Shown: positions 35,749-46,901, counted from the stretch's first letter. The stretch: DNA of 64,000 bases from Fallopia convolvulus (GCA_964016875.1 OZ024729.1:24262494-24326493), one strand, 5' to 3'. The notes: generated by a model not told the origin, from the letters alone. Made by a program: numbers and translations.

Positions 35749-35826
35749 GAATAGACGCTTTAAGCCACCATCATTGTTTTCTTACTAAAAGTTATACCAT
35801 TTGCAGATTTGCAATTATATTATATA

Positions 35827-36078
35827 CTCCCTCTGTTTTTTAAAATATGTCTTTTTAATTTAATGCACACATATTAAAAAATAATTTTTTTACCCAAATT
35901 ATTCCTATATTTAAAAAAAAGTGTACTCTTAACCCTCATAAAAAATTGTTAAGAATAATTATTATTCTTATAAAGTGATGGTAAATTTGGGAAAATGTAG
36001 AAAATAAATATTAAAAAGACATGTTTTATAAAAAATGGAAAATAAGCTAAAAGGACATGCTTCAAGAAACATATGGAG
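35827..36078. mobile_element. Stowaway-like MITE (252 bp) flanked by TA
   Basis: Ends CTCCCTCTG on the left and CATATGGAG on the right, each next to TA (35825-35826 and 36079-36080). Inner inverted blocks: TAAAATATGTCTTTTTA on the left, and AAAAGACATGTTTTATA plus AAAGGACATGCTTCAAG on the right. No coding. Confidence 0.75.
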
Positions 36079-36230
36079 TATATGTTTTCTACGAAGTTGC
36101 GCGTAGTTTTTTGATCCATAAATTGGAAGTATGGCATTCGCACATGGGTTATTGCCAAAAGTAGTTTCACATACACATACAAATATACTTAGTCTTAGTT
36201 TCCGTACCTTACACGGGTTTTTATATAATT

Positions 36231-36490
36231 ACTCCCTCCGTCCCATTTTGTTTGTCCAAAAGGACATATTTTTGTCCCAAAATGTTTGTCCAAATTTTAC
36301 AAAGTCCAATACAATTTAAAAGCCCAATGCAATTATCTCTCTCCTCTCTTTATTTCCATTGGTTGATTTAATTACAAAATTAATATAATTCTATCTTCTC
36401 TCTTACTTTTTTACTTTCTCAATACAATTTCTTTCATTAATATGTGTATTATTTGTCCTTGTGGACAAACTTAATGGGACAGATAGAGTA
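36231..36490. mobile_element. Tc1/mariner-type MITE (260 bp), unoccupied relative of the one at 8,395
   Basis: The left terminus is CTCCCTCCGTCCC then TTTTGTTTGTCC. The right terminus is GTGGACAAACTT then GGGACAGATAGAG. This copy is uninterrupted, including the block GGAAATAAAGAGAGG (inverted orientation) that serves as the LINE target in the copy at 8395-9089. Confidence 0.8.
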
Positions 36491-36523
36491 TTATTTCATT
36501 AATATGTGTATCTTCTCTCTTAC

Positions 36524-36893
36524 TTTTTTTAAAAATAAATCTAATTGGTTAAAACTTAATTGGATTGTTTTTAATTAGTTATATTGATATATTAAACAAA
36601 ACAATTAATCAATATATTAATTTTATTTTTGGATAGGATTGTTTTTTAGATAAGATACGTAAAAAATATTTAAAAATATCCTTTCTTGTATTAATATCAT
36701 TTTCAAAATGAATCATTGAAAATTAATACAAGAAAGGATATTTTTAAATATTTTATACGTATCTTATCTAAAAAACAATCCTATCCAAAAATAAAATTAA
36801 TATATTGATTAATTGTTTTGTTTAATATATCAATATAACTAATTAAAAACAATCTAATTAAGTTTTAACCAATTAGATTTATTTTTAAAAAAA
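36524..36893. repeat. Nearly perfect 370-bp foldback hairpin
   Basis: Arms of about 175 bases (36524-36700 and 36717-36893) are reverse complements with only a few mismatches. The outer ends are TTTTTTTAAAAATAAAT and its complement; the inner ends are TTGTATTAATAT and ATTAATACAA. A loop of about 16-20 bases lies between. It is likely a foldback MITE, or a MITE inverted duplication. A transcript through it would form a long double-stranded RNA. Confidence 0.85.
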
Positions 36894-36937
36894 TGGATGG
36901 TGATTGATGTGGCTTAATGTGGGGCAATTTTATAGAA

Positions 36938-37171
36938 TCCCTCCGTTAAGGTAAACTTGTCATTTTAGCTTGATTTTTTTGTTCAACAAAAGTTGTCATT
37001 TGACTTATTTTTTTTCCAATAACATCCCGATTAATTAAAAATATTTACGTAAATCTACAAAACAAGGTGAAAAATCTTAAACAGAATTGAGGATATTAAA
37101 GTCAAATCAAACGATTTTGTTAATTTTTAAGAAAAAATCTAAAACGACAAGTTTATTCGAACAGAGGGAGT
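36938..37171. mobile_element. MITE with CCCTCCGTTAAGG-type ends (about 234 bp)
   Basis: The left end is CCCTCCGTTAAGGTAAAC then TTGTCATTTTAG. The right end, inverted, is CTCCCTCTGTTCGAATAAAC then TTGTCGTTTTAG. Noncoding interior. Confidence 0.7.
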
Positions 37172-39086
37172 ATTATTTTAACCTCCGCTTTAGTATATAG
37201 TAATGATGGATTATATGAGTATTTAGGATGTAAAATATGGATCATTAGATATGGGAGATTAACGATGTAAAGCGTGCTTTTGTTGAGTGGGTTTTACTTG
37301 ACAACAAATAAATTTATAGTCAAGACCCCGCTGAGTACAGGGGAGTCAGGTTCGTCCACGGGAGAAAGTCAGTATCAAGTTTTGTTCTTACTTAGGGCGC
37401 AAGTAAGAGTAAGATTCCCGTGCATATAACTAATAAAGTGAAAAATGAGGACTTATTTGGACCGTCGGATTAACCTATTGAAGGGCTTAGATTGATATAG
37501 AAATTTTGTGTAAAAAAGAGAGATATAGTGGGACGGTGGCATAATCGTAAATATATTAAAAAGCCTACCCTTGTTATAATTTAACATTGAGAACACAAGT
37601 TCACTCGTTCGAACACATTTTGCAATCGAAATCTCACTCTTCAATTTCTCAATTTGATTGAAACACTCTTGTTCAAACATTATCAAGCTCTAAGAGTTAA
37701 GATCCTAGCATTTACAACCATCAAACATATATTTTCGAGCACTTCTAAAGAAATGAGGCCGATTTCAATCGTTGATTTGTTGCGATTGTATCTTCTTTGT
37801 CGACCGAAGTTGATGGGGTGATTCAGGGAAGGAATTGAGTATTTTTCCCGAGGGAAAAAGAGTTAGAGAAGATGAAGAAGCATGAAGATGATGCAAGGGA
37901 AAGAAATGGATTGATTTGGAAAACTAGAGATGAGACTAAAGTTGCATACAAGGTGTTTGAAAAAATGCCAAGGAATTTATTGTCTTTCATTACTGTAAAT
38001 GTTGTGATTGATGCCTAAAGGGGCGCTTATAAAAGTTGTCTTTTTGCATTTCAGTCGTACCTGGTGATGTTTCTTAATCCAAGTTGTCATTTGATGCATG
38101 ACTTTCTTCCCTTTTACACAATTGCATCTACAAATCTGAGTGCTCAATCTCCATGATTATCGCTTGTATTTCCTCTGATTTATATAAAGAAACACTCCTA
38201 ATCCTCCTTCTAAACATACTAAGTACTTTTTGAGTCAGAGTTATGTGATTGTATATATATTAATTGGACAAAAGCACGTTATATATATGCAGAAGTATGA
38301 TTCAATCACATTGTTGGATAAAAGTGTGTTATGTATATAATACATAAAAGTGCACTATATAAGAGTAAAAGTGCATCCATAATATAAAAAAGTGCATTAA
38401 AAAGGATAAAATTGCATTATGTTAACACAGAAAAGTGCAATGTATAAAACTAAAAGTGCATGCATAATGGAAAAAAGTGCATTATAAGAGGTAAAAAGTG
38501 CATCGTGTATAATATAGAAATGTATATTATATAAGAGTAAAATTGTATGCATAATATTAAAAAGTGCAAGGTAATAATGGTAAAAGTGCATGCACAATAT
38601 ATAAATGTGCATTATATAAGGGCGATTTATAAAAGTGCATTATAAAAGGGTAGAAATTTTGAATGAAAATTCTTGAGCCTAACTTACTACTAATTAACCT
38701 TTTGTACAGAATTGATTAATCTTAATATAGTTTGTGTGCATAAAAGAGTTGTGAATACGATCGATTGTGAGTTGTACTATAAAATTAATTTTCTATGTTG
38801 TATTTTAGATTAGTAAAAGTGCACTTCAAGTTACTAAAAGTGTATTCTAATTATATATTTTTTTTGTAAGAGTACATTTAATTTTCATCTTTGTTTTCGT
38901 TCCTTTTGAAATCTAAACTTTTTGCAATTGCATTCTAGTGATTTGCCATTAACAAATATAGTTCGTGTATAGTGCATATTTAAGGGTACATGGTACAATT
39001 ATACTCATATATAATGCATGTCTAATGGCATAGAGTGCTTGTCTAAGGGCCTAAAGCGCATGTGTACGAGCATAATATATGAAATG

Positions 39087-39157
39087 CCTATTAGCTCAAA
39101 AGGAAGAGCAATGTGCTTACACATAGAGATGTGGGTTCGAATCCCACATATGCTATT
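39087..39157 (+). ncRNA. tRNA-like sequence, forward copy
   Basis: It starts GCCTATTAGCTC. The D-arm is GCTC/GAGC and the T-arm is GTGGGTTCGAATCCCAC, with intact A-box and B-box phrases. The anticodon arm is abnormal (ATGTG CTTA CACAT, a four-base loop), so it is not a working tRNA. It is probably a SINE-like or pseudo-tRNA relic inside foldback element 3. Confidence 0.6.
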
Positions 39158-39297
39158 TAATCAAGACCTTCTTTGAAAAAGAGGGATTGATTAGTTGTTT
39201 TTCGCACATGGGTGAATAGTAATTTGTTTTAGTACCTAGCTAGTTATGTTGAAAGTGAATGCTTTAAAAAAATTGTTGTGTAAGATAATATATTATT

Positions 39298-39369
39298 AGC
39301 CTATGCAGGAGTCGAACCTACACCTTTGTGCAAAAACACATCGCTCTCCCATTTGAGCTAATAGGCTAC
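39298..39369 (-). ncRNA. tRNA-like sequence, inverted partner
   Basis: Reverse-strand homologue of 39087-39157. The acceptor stem is perfect over seven pairs (AGCCTAT with ATAGGCT). The D-stem is GCTC/GAGC and the T-arm GTAGGTTCGACTCCTGC. The anticodon stem has only four pairs (TGTG/CACA) and a six-base loop, so it is non-canonical. It and the forward copy face each other about 140 bases apart. Confidence 0.6.
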
Positions 39370-40190
39370 TTATAATGCATGTCAAATCTTATAAAGTGCA
39401 TGTATAAGCCAACAAAGAGCATGTCTAAAACAACCATAACAAAAGCGGGATTGAATTTTGCTACCAAGATAATATGTTGTTCATGCCCTTGAATAACCAA
39501 ATTCTCAATCAATCAATCAAACCTTCCAAAAACAGATAATATCTTGAAATTCAATCATATATAGTTTTAAGATTGAATTTCAAAGATGGGAAATTATCAA
39601 TTTCCTTCAACCAAATCTTATTGTTTTCCTTCTTTTTACTCACCAAATCATCTCAGGTAGCTCTTTACAATTTCACAACACACCATTCACATAATAGCAG
39701 CAAGAAATTGGATAAAAATACTTCACTTTGAATTCTAAAGTCACTTAAGCAATTGAAATACAAGAAATAAGATCATCCTATATATTTTCAACCAAAAAAC
39801 GAACAACACACCATTTACAATTTAGAAAGAGAAAAAAAAACAAATAACTACATATTTTCACATTCTATAATATAAAAGTGCACTATATAAGAGTAAAAGT
39901 GCATTATATAAGAGTAAAGTGCATCCATAAAAGTGCACTATATAAGGGTAAAAGTGCATCCATAATATAAAAAAGTGCATTAAAAAGGATAAAAATTACA
40001 TTATGCTATGTGAAAATAACTACATATTTTCACATTCTATAATATAAAAGTGCACTATATAAGAGTAAAAGTGCATCCATAATATAAAAAAGTGCATTAA
40101 AAAGGATAAAATTGCATTATGTTAACACAGAAAAGTGCACTCTGAATTGAAGACAATTCATCAAACACCTTGTGTTCAAACTCCAACAAC

Positions 40191-40406
40191 TCAATCAAAC
40201 TCGATTTGCAACTCTAGAACACAACGCAATGAAAATACATTGCTTAGTTTCATCCAAATGAAGTGGATGATGATCGCAACAGTAGCAAGCTCGCAATAGT
40301 GGTCGGTAAAGAAGTCGACGCTAAGGGCAATCACACTGATCCCCATCGCCCGTTGCATTTGCTTCCTCTTAATTAGATATTCCATTGTATTCAACTCTCT
40401 CGACAT
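40191..40406 (-). CDS. Uncharacterised 71-residue open frame in foldback element 3
   Basis: Starts MSRELNTMEYLIKRKQMQRA and continues with a hydrophobic stretch (VAIIIHFIWMKL). I recognise no family. It lies between the right AAGTGCAT array and the right end of the element, in a less AT-rich, gene-like segment, so it may be a captured exon. It has no visible partner exons. It may equally be chance. Confidence 0.25.
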   Translation of the reverse strand: MSRELNTMEYLIKRKQMQRAMGISVIALSVDFFTDHYCELATVAIIIHFIWMKLSNVFSLRCVLELQIEFD

Positions 40407-42013
40407 ATCTGAACCCTAAGATCACCTTCATGTTTCATAGTCTTCCGTTTTTTCAAGGAAGAACAAATTGAAATTTAGGGATTTATGGCAGGAGACGATT
40501 AAATTTCATACATTCACGTTGAGTTGTTGTGGGTACGTATTTGACAATTGCCTTTGAATTTGGAGAGAGAAACTTCCAACAAAGGCTTCGATTCTGATCG
40601 AGAAGACAATTTCTTTGATTTCGATCGAGAAAATCCCTTGTTAGGCTAAGAACGGAGAGCTTGGCATATGCGAGATCGAGAGGCTCTTGATGAACGAGGA
40701 AGGAGCAGATGGATTTAGAAAATGCAAAATGACTATAATACCCCCGTTTTAAGTATACAAGTTAAAACTTCAACCGTTAGAGTAGAGTGATCCAATGGTC
40801 CTCATTAATCCTTATTTTTCACTCTAAGCAATCTCCTCATATGATCCATACTCGCGCAAGTAATTAATCAAAGGTGGAGTGTTTATCAAGTAAGAAAGAA
40901 ATTCTAAGGTTTTGGTATCCCCACAACAATAATTATGCATGCAAACGCTAATGAAACATGTAGATCATGCTTTTATCATGTAAAGTCGCTAACTTTCGTT
41001 AACTATGCAAGTAAATCAATCCACTTTCGCCAATTCAATAAACTTGTTCTATCTATCTCTTCTACTTCAACTAGAATTGATCCACTTTCGCTTCAAAACC
41101 CTAATTGACTATTCTAATTCAAGGTTTCCGCTTTCGCTTCAACTATGAATGAGAAATTCCTTTTCCACTTTCGTTTCAATGATTAAGAACAAGAGAATAG
41201 ATTCATGATAAAAACAATCAAAACATGATCAAGAGCAAGCATACATAACCATTGTTGGGTTTAACCCCAACCTTAGAGAGAGAGAAACTACTCACAAATC
41301 ATAATTAAAAACAACTAATTAAATTAATTAAATAAAAGCTTACACCTGAATCCAAGACAAACTTGCTCTCCAAGCAACTCGTCTCTCTCTCTCAAAACTC
41401 GTCCTCCTCTCTTATCTCTCTCACCTCCCTAAATTCCCCTCTAAAAGATGATATATCCCCTAAACTTGCATGATAAGAACACTAAGGCCAGACAAGGTTA
41501 TATAGAGAAACTAAAGCTATCTATAAGGAAATAAATCTCTAAAAGATATATCCCTTAACGAAACTATCTAATAATAAAAAGATATGAGATATATGACATT
41601 AATTGCGCCGACTCAGATCGTCCCTAACGACACGGAGAGCCTCGTTACCGACCTCATGCCCCTCGGTACCGACCCCACAACTTTGAAACTGGCTAGTAAC
41701 CGGGAGGTCTCCCTCGTTATTGCGGTCGTTATACTCGTTTTTGCTTTGATTCTTCTTCCTTAGGCTCGATAACGGGTCTCTAATCTTCTTACATACCTTT
41801 GAACTTGATCTCCTTGTCTCTCTTGAGTGTTCTTCCTTAAGTGCTTTCCATCTTTATTCAAATATGCTCCAAACAGCTCCAAAACCTATAAAACACCACC
41901 AAAGCTTATGTAGACTCCATATCTTAAGAAAATACGAAAACCTACACAAACGATCTAACCAAAACACAAAACCAAAGAAAAAGACTCAAACACACTAAAA
42001 ACACACCCTAAAA

Positions 42014-42515
42014 ACACAACTAAAAAGGTGGATATCCAATTTTTAATGGTTTGTCGACGTGTTGGGCATTTATTGCTTTTGTGATTTTCGCCATGCGGTT
42101 AAGGTGTTCCAACGGCTCTTTTCTACTCCATGATTTTTGCCAAACTGTTAATATGTCTTCAATTGCTAGTGGTGTCATTAATTCCTTCCGAATTCTTCTT
42201 ATATCACCATGGCCCCACCTCAGAATTTAGCTCGGGTGGTGATGTTGGTCCAACGTGGTTCCTCAAATTGAGCTTAATACACATTTTTACACTCTTATCC
42301 CTACCCAATCACTTATTTTACCTATAATTACCAACTCTATCTTCCCTAATAATCTCTCTTCATATCTTTAACTCAATAAAATCATTTCACTTAAACCATT
42401 CATAGCAAAAAAAAAAACACAAAATTACAATTGATTTTCATTACCAAATTTTTTCTTTTTTTTTTGAACAAAATGAAATCCATCTTGATGGGCTTTAGTG
42501 TCATTTTTTCGGACT
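42014..42515. other. Flank between the Athila-like LTR and the chromovirus
   Basis: No supportable gene; short poly(A) and poly(T) runs. Ends in the left CATTT target duplication of the next element. Confidence 0.4.
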
Positions 42516-42830
42516 CATTTTGTAATATCCGCCATATTCCAAGTTTTTTTTATAATATGATATTTATTATCAATTATTTTTTTTAAAAAGGGAGAATATC
42601 TAAATATCAAATTAACTTCTATTATTTTCTTTTGAAAGAGATTATCAAGAAAATTAAAATAGATAAAAATTCAATAAAATAACATGAGGGGCATAGATTA
42701 GTAAAGTGAGGTAATTTAATAAGAAGAGCATTAGACAAAAATAAGGTCTTTTAGAAATTGAATTTATTCCATAAAGTAAATTACACAAAGGCCTAAAAAT
42801 ACAATTTACAAGCTTTGTAAAAAGAATGCA

Positions 42831-42905
42831 AGAGCCGGGATTTGAACCCGAGACCTCTTGCAAATCTCTACACACGCCCCTCCCCTCTTCCGCTAGGCCA
42901 ATGTG
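42831..42905 (-). repeat. tRNA-derived (SINE-head-like) sequence in the LTR
   Basis: On the minus strand: TGGCCTAGCGGAAGAGG (box A-like) and GGTCTCGGGTTCAAATCC (box B), closing with CCGGCTCTTGCA. Present in both LTRs (second copy about 52500-52574), so it predates the last transposition. It is not a canonical tRNA fold. Confidence 0.6.
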
Positions 42906-43176
42906 ACTTCCTTGCCATTTACCCCACTCCTTTAATTTTATAACAATATTAGCTTCTTCTTCTTCAAACAAGTCAAAGAAGTGTGATTGATGTGATACTC
43001 TTCCAATGCATGGCCATGGAAGCTTCTCTTCCTTCTCCTTGGCTTGCAAGACACCTTTGATTACAACACCTTGCATCACCCTCCAACAAACACACCATGG
43101 ACCAATGGTGAAGCTCTTCTTCCTCCTCCATTGGTCTATTCCCTTAGCCATGGATTGAGAACTCCACAAACTTGTC

Positions 43177-43184
43177 TATAAATA
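43177..43184 (+). promoter_or_regulatory. TATA box of the 5' LTR
   Basis: TATAAATA followed within about 30 bases by a C/T-rich start-like region. The same box is at 52848-52855 in the 3' LTR. It is the likely promoter of the element's genomic RNA. Confidence 0.6.
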
Positions 43185-46100
43185 CCCTCCCTCAAGCATT
43201 CACTCAAGCCTTTGCTCTCTCTTCTACTCTTCCTAGCAATTGCATTCTAAGTCATCAAAAATCAGCCCCATTGCTAGCCAAATACCTCCATTAAAACACA
43301 TCCAAACCTTATCTTCTTCCTCTTGGAGCCCTCGCTGGACCGCCCTTGGAGCCCGCCGGACGTCGCCGCCCCCTTCGCGCCACCGTCCGCCCACGCCGGA
43401 GCCGCCGCCGCCTCTGGTGGTGCCGTCCAAGACCGCCGGCCCTCCTCCCCTGTCTTCTCCTCCAGTGTTCTGTAAAACACAGAATACCAAAAAGTATAAA
43501 ATCCTATCCTAAATTCCATTTATTTAATTCATGCAAGTATGAATTTATAAAGTTTTTATATGTTATTAGAAATTATTTTAGGAAAATAAGAAATAAAACT
43601 ATGTTAGTAAGATCTTGTTAGTTAAAAGCTAGAAACAAACTAGTTTACCTTGGTAACTTAAGATATAAACAAATAGATAAATTTTTATGAATTTTATTAC
43701 ATGCATGCCTCTTTCATAAAATAAAGAGTGGATTTTATAAAATAATTATAGCATACAAGATAATAATTATTATTGTCATCTTTGATCAAATAGGAATTTT
43801 AAAAGTTATTATGCATGCCTTAAACTAAAAGATAAAATCATACTATATGATCTTAGAAATAAAAAGGTTTGGTAAATAAAACCATTACCATTTTTATATG
43901 AAGTTAACAAATTCCCTAAGTTAATAAAAGTTGTTGCATGGCCCAATCTATAAAAGATATAGGATTTATAAAATTAAGTGAATAAATAAAATTACGAAAA
44001 TAAATATTTATTCAATAAAAATATGAACTTTAGCATATCTTTATATATGAGAGTTATTACAAAGTATCATCTATTATTAGGATATGATAAAATAAGATAT
44101 TATTAGCATATGAGTTATTATTAGGATATTACAAGAACAAGTATATGAGAGCATGAGATTTTTAGTTATAGAATATAATACTATTAACGGAAATATTACT
44201 AAGTCATCTATAAGGAAAGTATATTTTTATAATCACTAGGTGTAGAGATATTTACATAAGACATGAGTTCTAGGATAAAAATATCAAGTAAGATATTACA
44301 AATATTCTAGGAGATTATTATAGCATAAGGATGACTTGCATGAAAGAAATCTTCTAATTATAAAGAAGGTATTATTTTTATAAGCTATAATATTATAATA
44401 ACAAATTATAAATATAAAGTAAGATTAATCTAAATTTAGACAAGTTACCTTATAAGGAAATTTAGAAACTTCTAGTTATGGAAACTTCCTTATAGAGGAG
44501 TATATACATGACAATTTTATTTAAAAAGGATTATGTAGGTAAATACTTTTCTATTAAGAAAATATTATTAATAAAGTATTTTAGATAAGGTAGTCAAATT
44601 TATAAGTTCCATCCTAGAATAAATGGGAAATTTAAAAGTAATAGTTTATTGTCATGAATAAGTAAAAAGGATAATTTTTAATAATTATTTTACTAATTAT
44701 TTTTAAATAAAGATTTTACGGAATAGTAAGGATATTACAAATCCAAAATAATAATAAAGGAATATTATTATTTTGAGGAAAATAACTTTCTAAATTATTA
44801 TTATAATAATTTAGAATCTCTAGCTCTCTTATAAAATATTATAAGAGATAATCCAAATCTTAGAAAGAAAATCATGATTTTGAGCCTTTTCGTAAATTTC
44901 CGTGACAATAGGTCGGAATCCTCGCTCGTAGTAGGGAATCGCATAAGTTTCGTCAAGGCTCGTGTGCTAGAACTCGTTACGCTAAGGCAAGTGGAATTTC
45001 CCCTTGCAACCTTTACATTCCATTTCGTGAAAATCCTTGATGTTGGGAACAATTTGTATGCTTAAATAAAAATGAATCTAGGAAATATTGATTGCTAGAA
45101 ATAACGACAATTGTTAGCGTAGTATGCTTTATATTCCTTTGTTAGGATTATATATGCTAGTATGTTTGTTATCTTGATTGATTACAATCTCGTTCAGAGA
45201 TTTACCTTAAATAAACTAGAAAGGGGTGCGGGTTAGCCGACACCTCTACATAACCTTACTAAGTCGTACGTCCATACCACTTTCGGGATCATGATCTCCA
45301 TCCGCTCCGATTGCAAGGAGGGATTGTGCGGCACTCTAGCTAAGTGCCGGAGAATTGATAGTTCTCCTTCGGGTGGCTCAGAATATCCGTGTCCCACCAC
45401 TCTCTATTAAAAATCATTAACAAAGTCGAATATTTTTCGTCACTATATAAGATAAGTGCGAATGCACACTTAAGACACCAAAACCGGACCGGTCTCAAAT
45501 GATCGATCCGGCTCTCGGTCCGCTCAGGGCGCGAGAGGTTTTCACTTGTATGATTTAATGAACGTTCCCAACATTCTTTCGAAATCCTAAAGAAGTCTAC
45601 AATCTAGTAGTTCTTCTATTGCTCATCGAGTTATCTTGATCTAAAGATATACTCTCCTTCGAACCCTCAAAGCTCCACATAAACAAGTTTCATTATATAG
45701 CCATCGTAAACACAACCTTAATACCTCTTTCAATAATATTTGAAAATTCCCAAAATAGCCTCGGGAAGTTCCCTTCCCGCTTGCTTAGTCTCTTAGACTA
45801 ATTCTTCTTTTCCGCATTTTTTGCCTGGCATTCTATCGCCCCTCGCGAATTATGTCAGAATCTAGGAACCCCAGCAAGGCGTGAAGTGAAGTGAAGACGA
45901 AGGAAGAACAAGGATTTCAAGATGTATCTTTCTATCATTTTGCTTTAGTTTCATTACGTTTCAAGGACAATCAGGTTTTGCATTTCAATTCCGAACAACT
46001 TTATATTTGCAAACAATGTAAGATGTTTTGTAAGAACTAAGCCTCCCTCGGGAGCACCTTTTCTCATTATGTATTATGTTTTATTCCGCATTTTAAATTG

Positions 46101-46198
46101 TTCTATATCATTCTAAAAGCCTTGGGTGACTTTGGACGGTAAAGTCCGAGGTCACTGGCGGTAATACCCAATGTTGTAAAATAGGGGTGTTACAATTG

Positions 46199-46210
46199 TG
46201 GTATCAGAGC
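46199..46210 (+). other. Primer-binding site, initiator tRNA-Met
   Basis: TGGTATCAGAGC, exact complement of the 3' end of plant initiator tRNA-Met, four bases after the LTR. Confidence 0.9.
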
Positions 46211-46901
46211 TAAACGTTTTGTCTTAAAACCGAAAAGTTTTAAAATCGAAATTTTTTGAAAATCTAGAACTTTTAAAACCTAAACTTTTACTTCCGCTAT
46301 TTAAAACTTTCAAACATAGAAAAATTTCCTTCTATATTCCTTGAAGAAAACTTAGGATTAATAACTTTCTCTCTTGAAACTTCTTAGCTAAGAAAAATTT
46401 CTTAAAAATATTTGAAACTTTAGATACCAAGTACTTAGTTCTAGAACTAACGTTTTTATAAAATTCTCTTTCTATCCTTCGAAAACTTAAGTCGTATGAA
46501 CATTTCCAATTCATGTAGAATTTTAAACTCTTCATTAAGAATTTATAAAATACTCGCATCTTCATACCAAGGGACTTGTTAGTAATCCCAACACTTATTT
46601 CTTAAAAACTTAAGTAGTATAAGTGTTTCAACTTTTAAACTCTAGACATTTTCGATATAACTTTTTGGTAAACTTAACTTTTACCTTAGTAAACTTGTTA
46701 GTAAAGTAAGAAATTTCCGTCTTAAGTAACGTGTTCAAAAAGAATTTCCTAGACTCCTTAATAGGACCAAGAAAATGAAAAGTCTTAAAGTAAACATTTC
46801 ATATGTGATTTTTATAAACAATGCCTTAACTTCCTTCAACACGTCTTCAACTTATAGAATCAAAGGATATTCTATATAAATGCCTTCTTATCCTTTACAG
46901 A

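Larger units (their letters stand above)
37407..40853. mobile_element. Foldback-like element 3 with AAGTGCAT arrays
   Basis: Exact 10-bp target duplication GCGCAAGTAA at 37397-37406 and 40854-40863. Ends: left GAGTAAGATTCCC, right inverted GAGTATGGATCATATGAGG. Both continue to GTGAAAAAT(G/A)AGG and a GACC(G/A)T(C/T)GGAT module. Arrays of AAGTGCAT words lie at about 38270-38640 and 39870-40140, with tRNA-like sequences between. It has no transposase; duplication length suggests the Mutator group. Segments near both ends may be captured host sequence. Confidence 0.65.
37270..42013. repeat. Athila-like LTR (partial or solo), interrupted by foldback element 3
   Basis: The left piece, about 37270-37406, has CAGGTTCGTCCACGGGAGAA and AGTCAGTATCAAG, wording typical of Athila LTR starts. 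The right piece, 40864-42013, contains TATCCCCACAAC, a run of paired 'ctttcgc' phrases, and TGTAGACTCCATATC near its end. These match the order of similar phrases in the LTR at 10490-12006. The two pieces join across the 10-bp repeat GCGCAAGTAA. No internal retroelement coding adjoins, so it may be a solo LTR; outer limits are approximate. Confidence 0.55.
42521..46194 (+). repeat. 5' LTR (3,674 bp)
   Basis: Very long for an LTR. A TATA box, TATAAATA, is at 43177-43184. Downstream lie a pyrimidine-rich leader and a short GC-rich island (about 43330-43450) in otherwise AT-rich DNA. An antisense tRNA-like sequence lies at 42831-42905. The 171-residue antisense open frame (43169-42654) runs over the tRNA-like region and is not considered a gene. 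Confidence 0.93.

Noticed and set aside
39087..39369. Functional tRNA genes
   Set aside because: Anticodon loops have four and six bases and the stems are weak; they can only be called tRNA-like.
42654..43169. 171-residue antisense open frame, repeated at 52325-52840
   Set aside because: It exists twice only because the LTR is duplicated, crosses the tRNA-like segment, and shows no domain; its apparent conservation is LTR identity.
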